Notes under the pieces: generated by a model
Told to the model about the DNA's origin: nothing
The model's database searches: none
The model's input: only the letters and a program-made list of their open reading frames with translations
Made by a program: the position numbers and the translations under genes
Part shown: positions 38,001 to 48,449 of the stretch, one piece after another
How the letters are laid out: each line of letters opens with the position of its first letter
How positions within the stretch are numbered: position 1 is the stretch's first letter
Assembly (NCBI GenBank): GCA_001701135.1
Contig: DAAN01000030.1
Span: forward strand, 186,001 to 250,000
DNA from: Bacteroidales bacterium H3
GTDB taxonomy: Bacteria; Bacteroidota; Bacteroidia; Bacteroidales; Muribaculaceae
Direction of reading: 5' to 3'
DNA: 64,000 nt

Positions 38001-38832
38001 AACTCATGTCGAGCCCCTTCACCGAATGGGTGAGCGCACCCACCGAGATGAAGTCGACACCTGCCTCGCCGTAGTCACGCAGAGTATCAAGAGTGATACC
38101 GCCCGAAGACTCAGTCTCGGCCCGGCCATCGACAAGAGCCACAGCCTCGCGGGTCTGAGCGGGAGTGAAGTTGTCAAACATTATACGGTCGGCTCCTTCG
38201 GCCAATGCCTGGCGGATTTCGTCGTTGTTGCGGGTCTCGACTTCGATTTTCAGATCTTTGCCGTTGGCTTTCATCCATTCACGGGCAGCTTTCACAGCCT
38301 GCGGTATGCCTCCGGCAAAATCCACATGATTATCTTTGATCAGAATCATGTCGAACAGCCCCATGCGGTGATTGGCTCCGCCGCCGATCTTGACAGCCTC
38401 TTTCTCGAGTATGCGCAGGCCGGGGGTAGTCTTACGGGTATCGAGCACTTTGGTTTTCAGACCTTTGAGACGTTCCTGATAACGGGCAGTCTGGGTGGCA
38501 ATACCGCTCATGCGCTGCATGATGTTGAGCATGATGCGTTCGGTCTGGAGCAGAGAGCGCACAGTGCCCTCCACCTTGAAAGCGATGTCGCCGGGTTTCA
38601 CGTGAGCGCCGTCGCCGATATAGACGGTCATCTTCAGCGAAGGATCGAATTTCTCAAACACCTTGCGGGCGATCTCGACACCGGCCAATATCCCCTCCTC
38701 TTTCACGAGCAGATGCTGCGCGCCCATCTCGTCGGCGGGAATGGTTGAAAGGGTGGTGGCGTCGCCGTCGCCTACATCTTCGGCGAATGCCAGCGTAAGA
38801 AGCTGGTCGATAAGTTCATCGCGGGTTTTCAT
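37987..38832 (-). CDS. nadC: Nicotinate-nucleotide pyrophosphorylase (carboxylating)
   Basis: Quinolinate phosphoribosyltransferase of de novo NAD synthesis, turning quinolinate and PRPP into nicotinate mononucleotide with CO2 release. The 281-residue protein carries the conserved DTRKTTPGLRILEKEAVKIGGG stretch with Arg/Lys substrate contacts and NHRMGL, then EVETRNNDEIRQA and the ESSGGI motif near the C-terminus. nadA and nadB are not in the window. It has its own promoter 43-74 bp upstream. Confidence 0.96.
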   Translation of the reverse strand: MKTRDELIDQLLTLAFAEDVGDGDATTLSTIPADEMGAQHLLVKEEGILAGVEIARKVFEKFDPSLKMTVYIGDGAHVKPGDIAFKVEGTVRSLLQTERIMLNIMQRMSGIATQTARYQERLKGLKTKVLDTRKTTPGLRILEKEAVKIGGGANHRMGLFDMILIKDNHVDFAGGIPQAVKAAREWMKANGKDLKIEVETRNNDEIRQALAEGADRIMFDNFTPAQTREAVALVDGRAETESSGGITLDTLRDYGEAGVDFISVGALTHSVKGLDMSFKAC

Positions 38833-38874
38833 ATCTTTTTTCGTTTACGCTGCTAAACAATCAGTTTCACTCTG

Positions 38875-38906
38875 CAAAATTACTCAAAAATCGGCAATAC
38901 GACAAA
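38875..38906 (-). promoter_or_regulatory. Promoter of nadC
   Basis: Minus-strand TAATTTTG (38875-38882) with TTTG at 38903-38906 and a 20-bp spacer. The -33 box includes the first base of the divergent rlmH start codon. Confidence 0.7.
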
Positions 38907-39379
38907 TGAAAATAACACTTATGGTGGTGGGCAAGACCACTCAGGCACCCGTGCGGACGCTTATTGATGAATACTCACGGCGCATCAGCCGTTACAATCC
39001 TTTTGAGATTCTTGAACTGCCCGATGTAAAGACATCCCGGAAGCTTACTGAGCAGAAGCAGAAAGAAATGGAGGGGGAGATGATGCTTCAGCGCATACAG
39101 CCGGGCGATTTCGTGGTACTGCTCGACGAACACGGACGCGAACTGACCTCACGCGAATTTGCCGCCGACATCGAAAAGAAGAGTGTCACCGTGCCGCGCA
39201 ATCTGTGGTTTGTAGTCGGAGGCCCCTACGGTTTCTCGCCCGAAGTCTACGCCAGAGCCAATCAGCAGCTGTCGCTGTCGAAGATGACATTTCCCCACGA
39301 AATGGTGCGGGCATTCTTCACCGAACAACTCTACAGGGCTTTCACCATCCTGCGCAACGAGCCGTATCACCACGACTGA
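38906..39379 (+). CDS. rlmH: 23S rRNA pseudouridine-1915 N3-methyltransferase
   Basis: SPOUT-fold methyltransferase that modifies pseudouridine 1915 in helix 69 of 23S rRNA. The start at 38906 (MKITLMVVGKTTQ) gives the normal 157-residue length; a longer frame from 38663 is antisense to nadC. Family motifs LLDEHGRELTSREFA, FVVGGPYGFSPEV and HEMVRAFFTEQLYRAF, the knotted SAM site, are intact. The stop codon abuts the stop of convergent trkH at 39380, leaving no terminator space. Confidence 0.96.
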   Translation: MKITLMVVGKTTQAPVRTLIDEYSRRISRYNPFEILELPDVKTSRKLTEQKQKEMEGEMMLQRIQPGDFVVLLDEHGRELTSREFAADIEKKSVTVPRNLWFVVGGPYGFSPEVYARANQQLSLSKMTFPHEMVRAFFTEQLYRAFTILRNEPYHHD

Positions 39380-40858
39380 TCAGCGTTTCCAGAACTGAGG
39401 CATCAGCAGCAACAGCACGGTGAAAATCTCCAGACGGCCCGTGAGCATCAGCAGCGACAGCACCCATTTGGCCGAATCGGGCACCACCGAGAATATCGAG
39501 CCCTCGAGCGACAGGTGGGCGTCGACGCCGGCATTGCTCACACAGGAGAAAGCCGCATAGAAGGCTTCGCCGGCTGTCAGCTGTTCGCAGAGAAGTGCCA
39601 CCAGAGATCCGCCTGCAACTATCACAAAGATATACAGCCCTAAAAACACGCCGATTTTATTAATTATTTCGGGAGAAATGGTGCGACCGTTATTCTCTAC
39701 AGAGAGTATATGGTTGGGGTAGACGCAGCGGGTAAGTTCGTTCCGCGAATTTTTCCAGAACATGAGTATACGGTCGAGCTTCGCACCGCCTGAGGTGGAA
39801 CCGGCACACGCGCCGCTGAACATTATCAGCATTGTAAGGCCGAGCAGGAAAGGTCCCCAGTTGTTGAACCCCGCCGAAGTATACCCTGTGGATGAAATCA
39901 TGGATACAATCTGGAACAGCGGCTCTATGGTCAGATTCTCCACCGTGTTGGGGACATCGTCGTTAAAATAGAGCGATATGTCGAACACCACGAAGAGCAC
40001 CACGATGGTCCACACGTAGAATCGGAAAATCTCGTTGTGCCATACAGCCCTAAGTTGTCCGGTCGACACTCTGAATATCAATGAGAAATTCACGCCGCCG
40101 ATAAACATAAAAATCACCGTGACGATTTTCACATAAAGCGAGTTCCATGAATTGATCGACTGCTCGGTGGTCGAGAACCCTCCCGTCGACATTGTCGACA
40201 TGGCATGGCAGATACTGTCGAACAGGCTCATCGGTCCGATGACATTCAGCACTACAAGAGCTATTGTCAGCAATGTATATATCAGCCACAGACGTTTGGC
40301 CGTGGCACTCACGCGCGGGCGCAGTTTTTCATGGGTGATGCCGGTGACTTCGGCGTTGAACATCTGCATCCCCCCTGACGAGTTGAGCATAGGGAGCACC
40401 GCGAGTGTGAAAAGAATGATACCCATGCCACCTATCCACTGCATCAGCGAACGCCACAGGTGCAGCCCGTAGCCTATCTCCGAAGTCTGCGTCATGGTAG
40501 TGGCTCCTGTGGTGGTAAATCCCGACATCGACTCGAAAAAGGCCTGCGAGAATGTCAGATGCGAATGGCACAGCAGAAATGGTATCAGGCCGAAAAATGA
40601 AAACACAACCCACACCATCGACGTAAGCAGAAATCCCTCGCGCTTTCCCATATCGTAGCGGTGCGGGCGGATGAGGGTGGAGGTCAGGGCGCCTGTGCCA
40701 ATGGTCACCAGAATGGAAACCACATAGGGCAGCAACGGCTCGGAATACAAGGCCGCCGTGATGAGCGGGAAGACCATAAACGCTCCCTCGATCATCAGAA
40801 GCCATCCGAGAACCCTGACGAGCATGCGCCAGTTGACAAGTGTGTATCGCCTAACCAT
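39380..40858 (-). CDS. trkH: Trk/Ktr potassium uptake membrane subunit
   Basis: A 492-residue potassium channel-like subunit with four repeated membrane-pore-membrane units. The selectivity-filter glycines are visible in SGFTTTGATTM, MSTGGFSTTEQ, SSTGYTSAGFNNWG and CVSNAGVDAHLS. It moves K+ through the inner membrane with the cytoplasmic TrkA regulator, encoded 11 bp upstream. TrkH is favoured over KtrB by length. It ends the long minus-strand run from rsfS. Confidence 0.93.
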   Translation of the reverse strand: MVRRYTLVNWRMLVRVLGWLLMIEGAFMVFPLITAALYSEPLLPYVVSILVTIGTGALTSTLIRPHRYDMGKREGFLLTSMVWVVFSFFGLIPFLLCHSHLTFSQAFFESMSGFTTTGATTMTQTSEIGYGLHLWRSLMQWIGGMGIILFTLAVLPMLNSSGGMQMFNAEVTGITHEKLRPRVSATAKRLWLIYTLLTIALVVLNVIGPMSLFDSICHAMSTMSTGGFSTTEQSINSWNSLYVKIVTVIFMFIGGVNFSLIFRVSTGQLRAVWHNEIFRFYVWTIVVLFVVFDISLYFNDDVPNTVENLTIEPLFQIVSMISSTGYTSAGFNNWGPFLLGLTMLIMFSGACAGSTSGGAKLDRILMFWKNSRNELTRCVYPNHILSVENNGRTISPEIINKIGVFLGLYIFVIVAGGSLVALLCEQLTAGEAFYAAFSCVSNAGVDAHLSLEGSIFSVVPDSAKWVLSLLMLTGRLEIFTVLLLLMPQFWKR

Positions 40859-40869
40859 CTTTTCGGGTG

Positions 40870-42213
40870 TCAGTTGAAAAGTTTCTCTACCTTGTGGATG
40901 GCGCCCGACAGACTGAACACCAGCACGTGGTCACCGGGAAGAATCTGTGTGCGGCCGGTAACGAGCATGCCGTGTCCGTCACGGATAAGACCCGCAAGGG
41001 TCATCTCGCGGAAAAGTTTCAGTTCCATCACGGGTGCGGAAGTAATTTTCGACCCGGGACGTGCCTCGATTTCGGCCACCTCCGCATCAGCCAGAGCCAT
41101 GAACTTGGCCGAACTTTCATCCTCGGCCAGCAATATCTGGAAGATTTTACTCGAGGCCAACAGCTTTTTATTGATTACGGTGCCTATGTTAAGCCCCTCG
41201 GCCTCGGAAATGAACTGGATATTCTCCACTTCGGCCACGGTCTTGTCGACTCCAAACTCCTTGGCTGTCAGGCATGCAAGGATATTGGTCTCGGAGAACT
41301 CCGTGAGGGCGACAAAAGCATCCATGTCGGATATGCCTTCCTCGCGCAGAGTGTCGTTGTTACGCGCGTCGCCATGGATGATATTCACCTTGGCGCCGGC
41401 ACACTGCTCGGGCAGCGATCGGCACAGGTCGAGATCATTCTCTATGATTGTGAGGTTGAATTTGTCGGAAGCGATATGAGCCAGCCGCACCGATATGCGG
41501 CCGCCACCCATAATCATCACATTGCGCACCCTGAAATCTTTCTTACCGCAGACTCGACGCAACTCATCGACCGACTCTTTGCGGGTAGTGAAATAGAGGA
41601 TGTCGCCCGACCGGATTTCGTCATCACCGCGGGGAATCAGGGTCTCATGCCGCCGTTTTATGGCCGACACATGGAAAGTATGCTCGCTGAAAGTGAGGTC
41701 GCGAAGTTTGCGGCCGATAAGCTGGGCGCCGTCGCTGACACGCACGCCTACCAGTATCAGTTCGCCATTGTGCAGTTCAAACCAGTTGCGCGCCCACGGA
41801 CGTCTGAGAGCCTGACAGATCTCCTGAGCCGCAAGATATTCCGGATAAATCAGATGGTCAACGCCGTTTGCCGAGAAAAACTCGCGGTTGGCGGGATCGA
41901 TGTATTCGTAGTTGTCGATACGCGCCACAGTTTTGCTCGCTCCGAGACGCCGCGCTATCGAGCAGGCCACAAGATTTGTGTTCTCGTAAGGAGTTACGGC
42001 AATGAAAAGGTCGCAGTCGGCATCGACGCCGGCTCGATGCTGGTCGGCAAACGATGTCGGCGATCCCACACATGTCATAAGATTGTAGTTGGAATCAAGA
42101 CGTGCGAGACGCTGCTTGTCGCGGTCGAGCACTATTATGTCCTGCTCTTCGCGGGAGAGCAGTTTGGCAAGATGCGAGCCCACTTCTCCGGCTCCGGCAA
42201 TCACTATTTTCAT
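40870..42213 (-). CDS. trkA: Trk system potassium uptake regulator TrkA
   Basis: A 447-residue cytoplasmic protein with two RCK_N/RCK_C pairs. The first Rossmann motif is MKIVIAGAGEVGSHLAKLL and the second is VMIMGGGRISVRLAH (about residue 230). It binds NAD(H) and nucleotides to gate TrkH. The two-pair layout is TrkA rather than single-domain KtrA. The gene is 11 bp before trkH and 21 bp after dxs. Confidence 0.95.
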   Translation of the reverse strand: MKIVIAGAGEVGSHLAKLLSREEQDIIVLDRDKQRLARLDSNYNLMTCVGSPTSFADQHRAGVDADCDLFIAVTPYENTNLVACSIARRLGASKTVARIDNYEYIDPANREFFSANGVDHLIYPEYLAAQEICQALRRPWARNWFELHNGELILVGVRVSDGAQLIGRKLRDLTFSEHTFHVSAIKRRHETLIPRGDDEIRSGDILYFTTRKESVDELRRVCGKKDFRVRNVMIMGGGRISVRLAHIASDKFNLTIIENDLDLCRSLPEQCAGAKVNIIHGDARNNDTLREEGISDMDAFVALTEFSETNILACLTAKEFGVDKTVAEVENIQFISEAEGLNIGTVINKKLLASSKIFQILLAEDESSAKFMALADAEVAEIEARPGSKITSAPVMELKLFREMTLAGLIRDGHGMLVTGRTQILPGDHVLVFSLSGAIHKVEKLFN

Positions 42214-42234
42214 AAAGCGCTCTGAATGATAGTA

Positions 42235-44193
42235 TTATTTATCTACCGATGTCTCGGTCTGAAACTGTTTCTCCGCCACGAATTCTTTAGCGGCAGCGGC
42301 TATCGACTGTGCGTCCATACCACATAGACGCCGCAGCTCGGCCACGGAGCCTTGGGCTATAAAGCGGTCGCCGACACCTATTTTTTTGATGGGTAACCCG
42401 CCGTAGCCCTCCTGAATCAGGAAATCGGCCACTGCAGAGCCGAGGCCGCCGATTACAGTGCCATCCTCGACAGTTATGATTGCCACACCCTTGGCTGCTG
42501 CCTCGCGCAGGAGGGCTGTGTCAAGCGGTTTCACGAATTTCATGTCGTAATGGGCGGAATCGATGCCTTCGGTTTCCAGCTGTTCGATTGCCTTTCGCAC
42601 TTCCGCGGCGATAGGCCCTGTGGAGATGAAAACAATGTCGGAACCTTCGCTCAGTTTTTCGCCACGTCCGATTTCAAGTATGCGGGGAGCACCGTCAGCA
42701 GAGATTCCCTCCCCCTTTCCACGCGGATAACGGATGGCAAAGGGACCGTCGTAGGCTGCGGCGGTATGCATGAGATTCCGCAGCTCGGCTTCGTTGCGCG
42801 GACTTGCTATTACCATGCCTGGAATAGAGCGCATATATGCCAGATCGAACAGGCCGTGGTGCGTCACTCCATCCTCACCAACCAGCCCCGCGCGGTCGAT
42901 ACAGAAGGTTACGGGAAGTCGCTGAATGGCTACATCGTGGATTATCTGATCATAACCTCGCTGCAAGAACGATGAATAGATGGCTACAAAAGGTTTCAGA
43001 CCCTCCTTTGCGAGTCCTCCGGCAAATGTCACGGCATGCCCTTCCGAGATACCCACGTCGAACACTCTATGTGGCATCTCTTTCTGCAGCACCGATACGG
43101 AGGTGCCCGACGGCATGGCGGCTGTGATGCCCACAACTCTGCGGTCGGCACGTGCTATCTCCAGCAGAGTGTCGCCAAACACATCCTGGAATTTCGGCGA
43201 GGTTTCGGGCTCATCCTCGGCAGCCCTCCGACCCGTGACGGGGTCGAAACGGCCCGGAGCGTGCCATACAGCCGGATTTTTCTCGGCCGGAGCATAGCCT
43301 TTGCCCTTTATGGTCTTCACATGCAGCAGTTTGGGGCCTTTCATGTCCTTGATGTCGTTGAGCACCCTGATAAGGGCATTTACATCATGGCCGTCGACCG
43401 GTCCGAAATAGCGTATATCAAGACCTTCGAATATATTCTGCTCATTCAGCAACAGCGATTTCAACGAATTGTTGAAACGGAGCACGGCACCCTTGCCGCG
43501 GTCTCCCACCAGACGGAGTTTCCGCAGCAACTTGTAGAACTTATATCGCAGCCTGTTGTAGCGCGGGCTGGAGTTGATCTGCGCCAGATAGCTGTGGAGG
43601 GCACCCACATTGGCGTCAATCGACATGTTGTTGTCGTTGAGGATTATCAGCAGATCGTTGGTGGTGTTTGCAGCGTTGTTGATACCTTCGAACGCAAGGC
43701 CACCCGACACGGAAGCGTCGCCGATAACGGCCACCACGTGTCGCTCGGGGGTGTCGTTGTTCATCGCTGTAGCCACGGCCATTCCCAATGCAGCAGAGAT
43801 GGAGTTGGATGCGTGTCCTGCCATGAAGGTGTCGTATTCGCTTTCGTCGGGATTGGGAAACCCGCTGAGACCGTTGAACCGACGGTTAGTGGCAAACGCA
43901 TCGCGGCGCCCGGTCAGCAGTTTATGTCCGTAGGCCTGATGGCCAACATCCCATACAATGCGGTCGTAGGGAGTACGGAAAACATAGTGCAGCGCCACAG
44001 TAAGCTCCACTGCACCCATGCTCGAAGCGAAGTGTCCAGGATTCTCTGAAAGTGAATCAATGAGAAAACGACGTATGTCGGCACACACTTCGGGCAGGCG
44101 GTCCTGCTTTAGCGCGCGCAAGTCGTCGGGAGAATCAATTTGGCTCAGAAGCGGATATGATTCACTTCCCGTTGCTTTTTCTCTGTTTGTCAT
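42235..44193 (-). CDS. dxs: 1-deoxy-D-xylulose-5-phosphate synthase
   Basis: Thiamine-diphosphate enzyme joining pyruvate and glyceraldehyde-3-phosphate, the first step of the MEP isoprenoid pathway. The 652-residue protein shows the TPP motif [21 protein letters not shown], an early [12 protein letters not shown] and the transketolase-like second half with [15 protein letters not shown]. The N-terminus overlaps the 3' end of a small membrane ORF by 32 bp, suggesting translational coupling. The ATG at 44193 is supported by [12 protein letters not shown] beginning soon after. Confidence 0.96.
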   Translation of the reverse strand: MTNREKATGSESYPLLSQIDSPDDLRALKQDRLPEVCADIRRFLIDSLSENPGHFASSMGAVELTVALHYVFRTPYDRIVWDVGHQAYGHKLLTGRRDAFATNRRFNGLSGFPNPDESEYDTFMAGHASNSISAALGMAVATAMNNDTPERHVVAVIGDASVSGGLAFEGINNAANTTNDLLIILNDNNMSIDANVGALHSYLAQINSSPRYNRLRYKFYKLLRKLRLVGDRGKGAVLRFNNSLKSLLLNEQNIFEGLDIRYFGPVDGHDVNALIRVLNDIKDMKGPKLLHVKTIKGKGYAPAEKNPAVWHAPGRFDPVTGRRAAEDEPETSPKFQDVFGDTLLEIARADRRVVGITAAMPSGTSVSVLQKEMPHRVFDVGISEGHAVTFAGGLAKEGLKPFVAIYSSFLQRGYDQIIHDVAIQRLPVTFCIDRAGLVGEDGVTHHGLFDLAYMRSIPGMVIASPRNEAELRNLMHTAAAYDGPFAIRYPRGKGEGISADGAPRILEIGRGEKLSEGSDIVFISTGPIAAEVRKAIEQLETEGIDSAHYDMKFVKPLDTALLREAAAKGVAIITVEDGTVIGGLGSAVADFLIQEGYGGLPIKKIGVGDRFIAQGSVAELRRLCGMDAQSIAAAAKEFVAEKQFQTETSVDK

Positions 44194-44371
44194 TCCTGAT
44201 ATATTTCTTGTAGAGCGGCACGAAAATGCATATTCCGGAGGCCACTATCGGAAAAACTGTGATAAGATTGATTGGAGTGCCGGCCGCTATCATCCTGGCA
44301 ATCAGTACACCGCAGCACAATGCCCACAGCAGGCCAACAATGACAAATCTGATAACAACCGATATTTTCAT
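44162..44371 (-). CDS. Small two-helix membrane protein
   Basis: A 69-residue protein with two hydrophobic segments ([20 protein letters not shown] and [19 protein letters not shown]) and a basic tail ([15 protein letters not shown]). It lies between ftsH (70 bp upstream) and dxs, whose start it overlaps by 32 bp in another frame. Its codon pattern, membrane-helix layout and fixed spacing make a real gene likely. No family is recognised. It may be a DUF-type protein or a modulator of the neighbouring FtsH protease; that link is only positional. Confidence 0.6.
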   Translation of the reverse strand: MKISVVIRFVIVGLLWALCCGVLIARMIAAGTPINLITVFPIVASGICIFVPLYKKYIRNDKQRKSNGK

Positions 44372-44441
44372 CTCCTGGTTCCCTTGTTCTTTTTCTGTTT
44401 AGAAGGCGAGATTGACACGCAAAATAAGCAGCAGACCTATG

Positions 44442-46550
44442 TCACTTTTTCGGAACGGGAGGAAGCCCCTCCGGCTTATCGTTGCTATCTTTCGCTGCGT
44501 GAGTTTCAGTTTCAGACGCAGCAGTGTCGGCGTCGGGAGTGGCGTCAGTGGGTTCCACATCCTCGATCTGCTTATGCGCCCGTTCGTCGGCCTGAGCCTT
44601 TTCGGCAGCCTGCTGGGCGGCGAGGATCTCGTCGGTGCGAGATTTCCACCGACGTTTGCCGAAGATTTTCTCCACATCCTCAGTGAAGATAACTTCACGC
44701 GAGAAGAGCACCTCGGCCAGTTTGTTGTGACCCTCGGCATGCTCCCGAAGGATAGATTTGGCGCGCTCATACTGTTCGTTGATGATGCGGGAAACCTCTT
44801 TGTCGATTTCCAGGGCACGCTGATCGCTGTAGGGTTTCGAGAACCCATAGGCCTGACCTGTGGAATCGTAATACGAGATGTTGGGCAGGTTGCTGCTCAT
44901 ACCATAATAAACCACCATCGCGTATGCCTGCTTGGTCACGCGTTCGAGGTCGTTGGCGGCGCCGGTCGAGATACGCCCCAGGAACAGTTCCTCGGCTGCG
45001 CGGCCTCCAAGGGTGGCGCACATCTCGTCGAGAAGAGCCTGTGTGGGTGTAATCTGCCTTTCCTCAGGCAGATACCATGCTGCTCCGAGAGCCTTGCCGC
45101 GGGGCACGATGGTGACTTTGATCAGAGGATTGGCATAACGGAGATTCCACGACACAGTGGCGTGTCCCGCCTCATGGCATGCGATGGAGCGTTTCTCCTC
45201 CTCGGTGGTGATTTTCGAACGTTTCTCCAGACCGCCGATTATGCGGTCCACGGCATCGATGAAATCCTGCCGCTGCACCACAGTCTTATCATGGCGGGCT
45301 GCGATCAGGGCGGCCTCGTTGCAGACATTGGCGATATCGGCACCGGAGAATCCGGGAGTCTGACGTGCCAGCAGGTCAACATCCACCGAGTCGTCGGTCT
45401 TGATACCTTTGAGATGCACCTTGAAAATCTCCACACGGTCGTTGAGTTCGGGCAGTTCCACATAGATCTGACGGTCAAAACGGCCTGCGCGGAGGAGCGC
45501 CTTGTCGAGGATGTCGGCGCGGTTGGTGGCTGCAAGGATTATCACGCCCGAGTTGGTGGTAAAACCGTCCATCTCAGTAAGCAGCTGGTTAAGCGTGTTT
45601 TCGCGCTCGTCATTGGCGCCCATATTCGGATTCTTGCCGCGGGCACGGCCCACGGCGTCGATTTCGTCGATGAAGACTATGCAGGGGGCTTTCTCCTTGG
45701 CTTTCTGGAAGAGGTCGCGTACACGCGAAGCACCCACACCCACAAACATTTCCACGAAGTCGGATCCCGACATCGAGAAGAAAGGCACGTTGGCTTCTCC
45801 GGCCACTGCTTTGGCCAGCAGGGTCTTGCCGGTTCCCGGAGGGCCTACCAGAAGTGCACCTTTGGGTATCTTGCCGCCGAGATTGGTGTAGCGTTGCGGA
45901 TTTTTTAAAAATTCCACAATCTCCTCGATTTCGGTCTTAGCCTCGGAAAGGCCGGCCACATCGTCAAAGGTGACTTTCACAGCGCCATCCTTGTCAAAAA
46001 CCTGAGCTTTCGACTTGCCGACGTTGAACACGCCGCCGGGACCGCCGCTGTCGCGCGAGTTCATCCTGCGCATTATTATGAACCAGAATGCTATCAGCAG
46101 AAGTATCGGGCCGAATGTCCACAGAAACGAAGTAAGGTCGGAACCCTCGTCATACACCACCGGGCCACGATAGATGCCCGACTGCTTCCACGAATCGATT
46201 TTGCGGGCAAATTCATCGGTCGAAGGGAGAGTGGTGGAGATCGATGCCTCGGCACCCTCCTTATACTGGCTCTGATGAAACACCGTGCGGGCCAGCGAGT
46301 CGCTCAGAATTGCCTGAGCCACACCCTTTTTCTTGTCGACGGTGATTTTCGTGATACCGTTGTTGGCCGAAACTATGGGGTTGGTGATGCGGTCTTCGAA
46401 GTCGCTGTAGTTCACCTCTTTGTTCATTGAGTTGTCATCGAGGTAGAACATACCCAGCAGAAACATCAGGATGATCGCATACATCCAGTACATGCTGAAT
46501 TTTATCTGGGGCTTTTTCTTTTGTGACCCTTGTGGATTGGTAGTTGCCAT
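44442..46550 (-). CDS. ftsH: ATP-dependent zinc metalloprotease FtsH
   Basis: Membrane-bound AAA protease for quality control of membrane and soluble proteins. The 702-residue protein has two N-terminal membrane helices around a periplasmic domain (~20-155), an AAA module with GPPGTGKT and [10 protein letters not shown], the second region of homology, and the zinc site HEAGH. The C-terminal ~60 residues are a hydrophilic extension rich in A/E/D/T, longer than in E. coli. It is 55 bp after rsfS in the same direction, a common Bacteroidetes order. Confidence 0.97.
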   Translation of the reverse strand: MATTNPQGSQKKKPQIKFSMYWMYAIILMFLLGMFYLDDNSMNKEVNYSDFEDRITNPIVSANNGITKITVDKKKGVAQAILSDSLARTVFHQSQYKEGAEASISTTLPSTDEFARKIDSWKQSGIYRGPVVYDEGSDLTSFLWTFGPILLLIAFWFIIMRRMNSRDSGGPGGVFNVGKSKAQVFDKDGAVKVTFDDVAGLSEAKTEIEEIVEFLKNPQRYTNLGGKIPKGALLVGPPGTGKTLLAKAVAGEANVPFFSMSGSDFVEMFVGVGASRVRDLFQKAKEKAPCIVFIDEIDAVGRARGKNPNMGANDERENTLNQLLTEMDGFTTNSGVIILAATNRADILDKALLRAGRFDRQIYVELPELNDRVEIFKVHLKGIKTDDSVDVDLLARQTPGFSGADIANVCNEAALIAARHDKTVVQRQDFIDAVDRIIGGLEKRSKITTEEEKRSIACHEAGHATVSWNLRYANPLIKVTIVPRGKALGAAWYLPEERQITPTQALLDEMCATLGGRAAEELFLGRISTGAANDLERVTKQAYAMVVYYGMSSNLPNISYYDSTGQAYGFSKPYSDQRALEIDKEVSRIINEQYERAKSILREHAEGHNKLAEVLFSREVIFTEDVEKIFGKRRWKSRTDEILAAQQAAEKAQADERAHKQIEDVEPTDATPDADTAASETETHAAKDSNDKPEGLPPVPKK

Positions 46551-46605
46551 GAATGATGTCTGTGAGAATTAAAGTGTGGCGTTGAGAGGGATCGGGATGC
46601 TGTGT

Positions 46606-46992
46606 TTAATCAAGATCAGGAATATTGATTACAGGGGCATCGGCCCAAAGTTCTTCGAGATTGTAGAGCTGACGTGCTTCGGGAGTGAAAACGTGAACCA
46701 GGGTTTCGCCGTAGTCGATCACGATCCACTGCGCGTTGCGGTAACCGTCGTAGTTATACGGTTTAACGCCATCATGCTCAAACATATACTCGCGCACTGA
46801 GTCGGCAATGGCCGCCACTTGCTGCGAAGAATTGCCCTGACAGATGATGAATTGGGATGTGGGTGCCGATTCGATACCCGACAGATCGACCACCGAGATC
46901 TGGCGGCCTTTCTTCTCCTGAATTCCTTCAATGATGGAGTTGCGTAATTCTTTTGTATTGCTTGCAGTGTCGACTGATGATGCTTTGCTCAT
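46606..46992 (-). CDS. rsfS: Ribosomal silencing factor RsfS
   Basis: A 128-residue protein that binds L14 on the 50S subunit and blocks subunit joining when nutrients are short. The start at 46992 (MSKASSVDT) follows a clear promoter by 25 bp; a longer frame to 47178 would include that promoter. Family motifs are ISVVDLSGIES, SQFIICQGNSSQQV, RNAQWIVIDYGETLVHVF and YNLEELW. It is the first gene of the run rsfS-ftsH-small protein-dxs-trkA-trkH. Confidence 0.94.
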   Translation of the reverse strand: MSKASSVDTASNTKELRNSIIEGIQEKKGRQISVVDLSGIESAPTSQFIICQGNSSQQVAAIADSVREYMFEHDGVKPYNYDGYRNAQWIVIDYGETLVHVFTPEARQLYNLEELWADAPVINIPDLD

Positions 46993-47016
46993 GAATAGTT
47001 TAAAACGTTTAAGACG

Positions 47017-47049
47017 CAAAGTTAACAAAAATAGTTCAACTTTACCAAA
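47017..47049 (-). promoter_or_regulatory. Promoter of the rsfS-ftsH run
   Basis: Minus-strand TAACTTTG (47017-47024) with TTTG at 47046-47049 and a 21-bp spacer. Confidence 0.75.
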
Positions 47050-47144
47050 AATTTTTCGGACAGCCGCCTGATGGGCGCGGTCGATTCCGGCATAACAGGC
47101 GGCCCCCTTTATTCTCACAACAAACAATGGGATAAAAAGTGAGA

Positions 47145-47188
47145 ACGGCACCCTAAATTTTTCGGAGCCGGCGGCCATGCGGTGCCGT
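47145..47188 (-). terminator. Probable terminator of the LolC/E-like gene
   Basis: An 8-bp stem ACGGCACC/GGTGCCGT with a long GC-rich loop, followed on the minus strand by TTCTCACTTTTT. It is 20 bp past the permease stop. Confidence 0.45.
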
Positions 47189-47208
47189 CAATTGCAGTGA
47201 CGACGCGC

Positions 47209-48444
47209 CTATTCGAAGTGCATGGTTTTCGCTGGGGAGATTCGCGACACAAGCTGCGCGGGCACCAGAAGCAGTAATGCGGCAAGGAGCAAAGCCCCGC
47301 AGTTGACAAGGAGAAGTTGCTGCCATGTCAGTTCAACCGGCACATAGGTGAGAAAATATGCCTCGGGGTTGAGCGGCACGGCATGAAACCGGTTCTGCAG
47401 CAGCACCAATGTCACGCCGGCCACATCGCCGATCAGCAAGCCAAGACCGACAACCCTGATACCCAAAAGGATAAACACTCTGCGGATCTGTCCGTCGGTG
47501 GCGCCCAGCGATTTCAGCACTCCTATCATCCTCACTCGTTGAAGAATCATGATGAACACACAGCTGATCAGAGTGAATCCGCTCACCAGACTCATTATTA
47601 TAAGAATCACAACCACGTTGGCATCAAGCAGACCGAGCCAATTGAAATACACGGCTCCGGTGTCATAGAGGGTGGTGACTGTCACACCTCCCTGCAGTTC
47701 TCCGGAGTCATATTTCTCTGCCAATCTTTTCTGCACGAGCGCGGATGCGTCGCTCACCTGATCGAGAGGCACGTTGCGGATTTCGATTTCGTCGGCAATA
47801 TTGTCGGGGAGACGCCTCAGGCGCTGAAGCATAGGAAATGTGACATAAGCGGTCAGACGGTCATAGTCGCCGAAATTGCTTGAGTAGATGCCGCACACGG
47901 AGAGCCGGCGCAGCTTCAGCGCTCCGTCAATGAAAAAGCACACATCCACCTTGTCGCCCATCGAGAGGCCGAGCCGGCGCGACGTCAGCGCCGAAATCAT
48001 CAGGTCGGTATTCTGTTCAGGCAAGGAGCCTTCGAGAATGTTGCTGCGTTCGAATGAATAGTCATGTCCCTCGCCATAGGCTCTGAGCACTACACCCGAG
48101 AAGTCGTCGGGTGTTTTAATCACCGCAGGCTGCCGGAGCACCGGAGCAACCGCCGCATCGGGCAAAGTCGCGGCGAGCACACCCCGCATGGTATTGGAAA
48201 AGTCTACTGTCTCCGATTCCCCCTCATAATATTTGCCCAACGGACCTAACGTGAGCGAGGCCTCGAAACCCGAAACTTTGTTGCGAATAGCGTCCTGAAA
48301 TCCCAGGACCACCGCCATCGATATTATCATCACGGCTACGGCAAGAGCCACACCCGTCACAGCTATGCCCACCGCAGGCGAACGGCGGCCACCGCCGTCG
48401 GGTGCCAGCCTCAGTCGTCGAGCTATAAACAATGACAGGTTCAT
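47209..48444 (-). CDS. FtsX-like/LolC-E-type ABC permease
   Basis: A 411-residue inner-membrane protein with the MacB/FtsX layout. It has one N-terminal membrane helix (VGIAVTGVALAVAVMIISMAVVLG), a periplasmic domain of about 220 residues, and three C-terminal helices containing VFIMILQRVRMIGVLKSLGATDGQIRRVF, the conserved FtsX motif. Such proteins work with a LolD-like ATPase to release lipoproteins from the inner membrane. No ATPase gene is next to it, so the partner is elsewhere. The start ATG is 5 bp after a -7 box, which suggests a leaderless transcript. Confidence 0.85.
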   Translation of the reverse strand: MNLSLFIARRLRLAPDGGGRRSPAVGIAVTGVALAVAVMIISMAVVLGFQDAIRNKVSGFEASLTLGPLGKYYEGESETVDFSNTMRGVLAATLPDAAVAPVLRQPAVIKTPDDFSGVVLRAYGEGHDYSFERSNILEGSLPEQNTDLMISALTSRRLGLSMGDKVDVCFFIDGALKLRRLSVCGIYSSNFGDYDRLTAYVTFPMLQRLRRLPDNIADEIEIRNVPLDQVSDASALVQKRLAEKYDSGELQGGVTVTTLYDTGAVYFNWLGLLDANVVVILIIMSLVSGFTLISCVFIMILQRVRMIGVLKSLGATDGQIRRVFILLGIRVVGLGLLIGDVAGVTLVLLQNRFHAVPLNPEAYFLTYVPVELTWQQLLLVNCGALLLAALLLLVPAQLVSRISPAKTMHFE

Positions 48445-48449
48445 AGCGA

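Noticed and set aside
40867..42225. 452-codon open frame on the plus strand
   Set aside because: Antisense to trkA across its whole length. No start signal or domain.
44412..45908. 498-codon open frame on the plus strand
   Set aside because: Antisense to ftsH. The same kind of shadow as over the other GC-richer genes.
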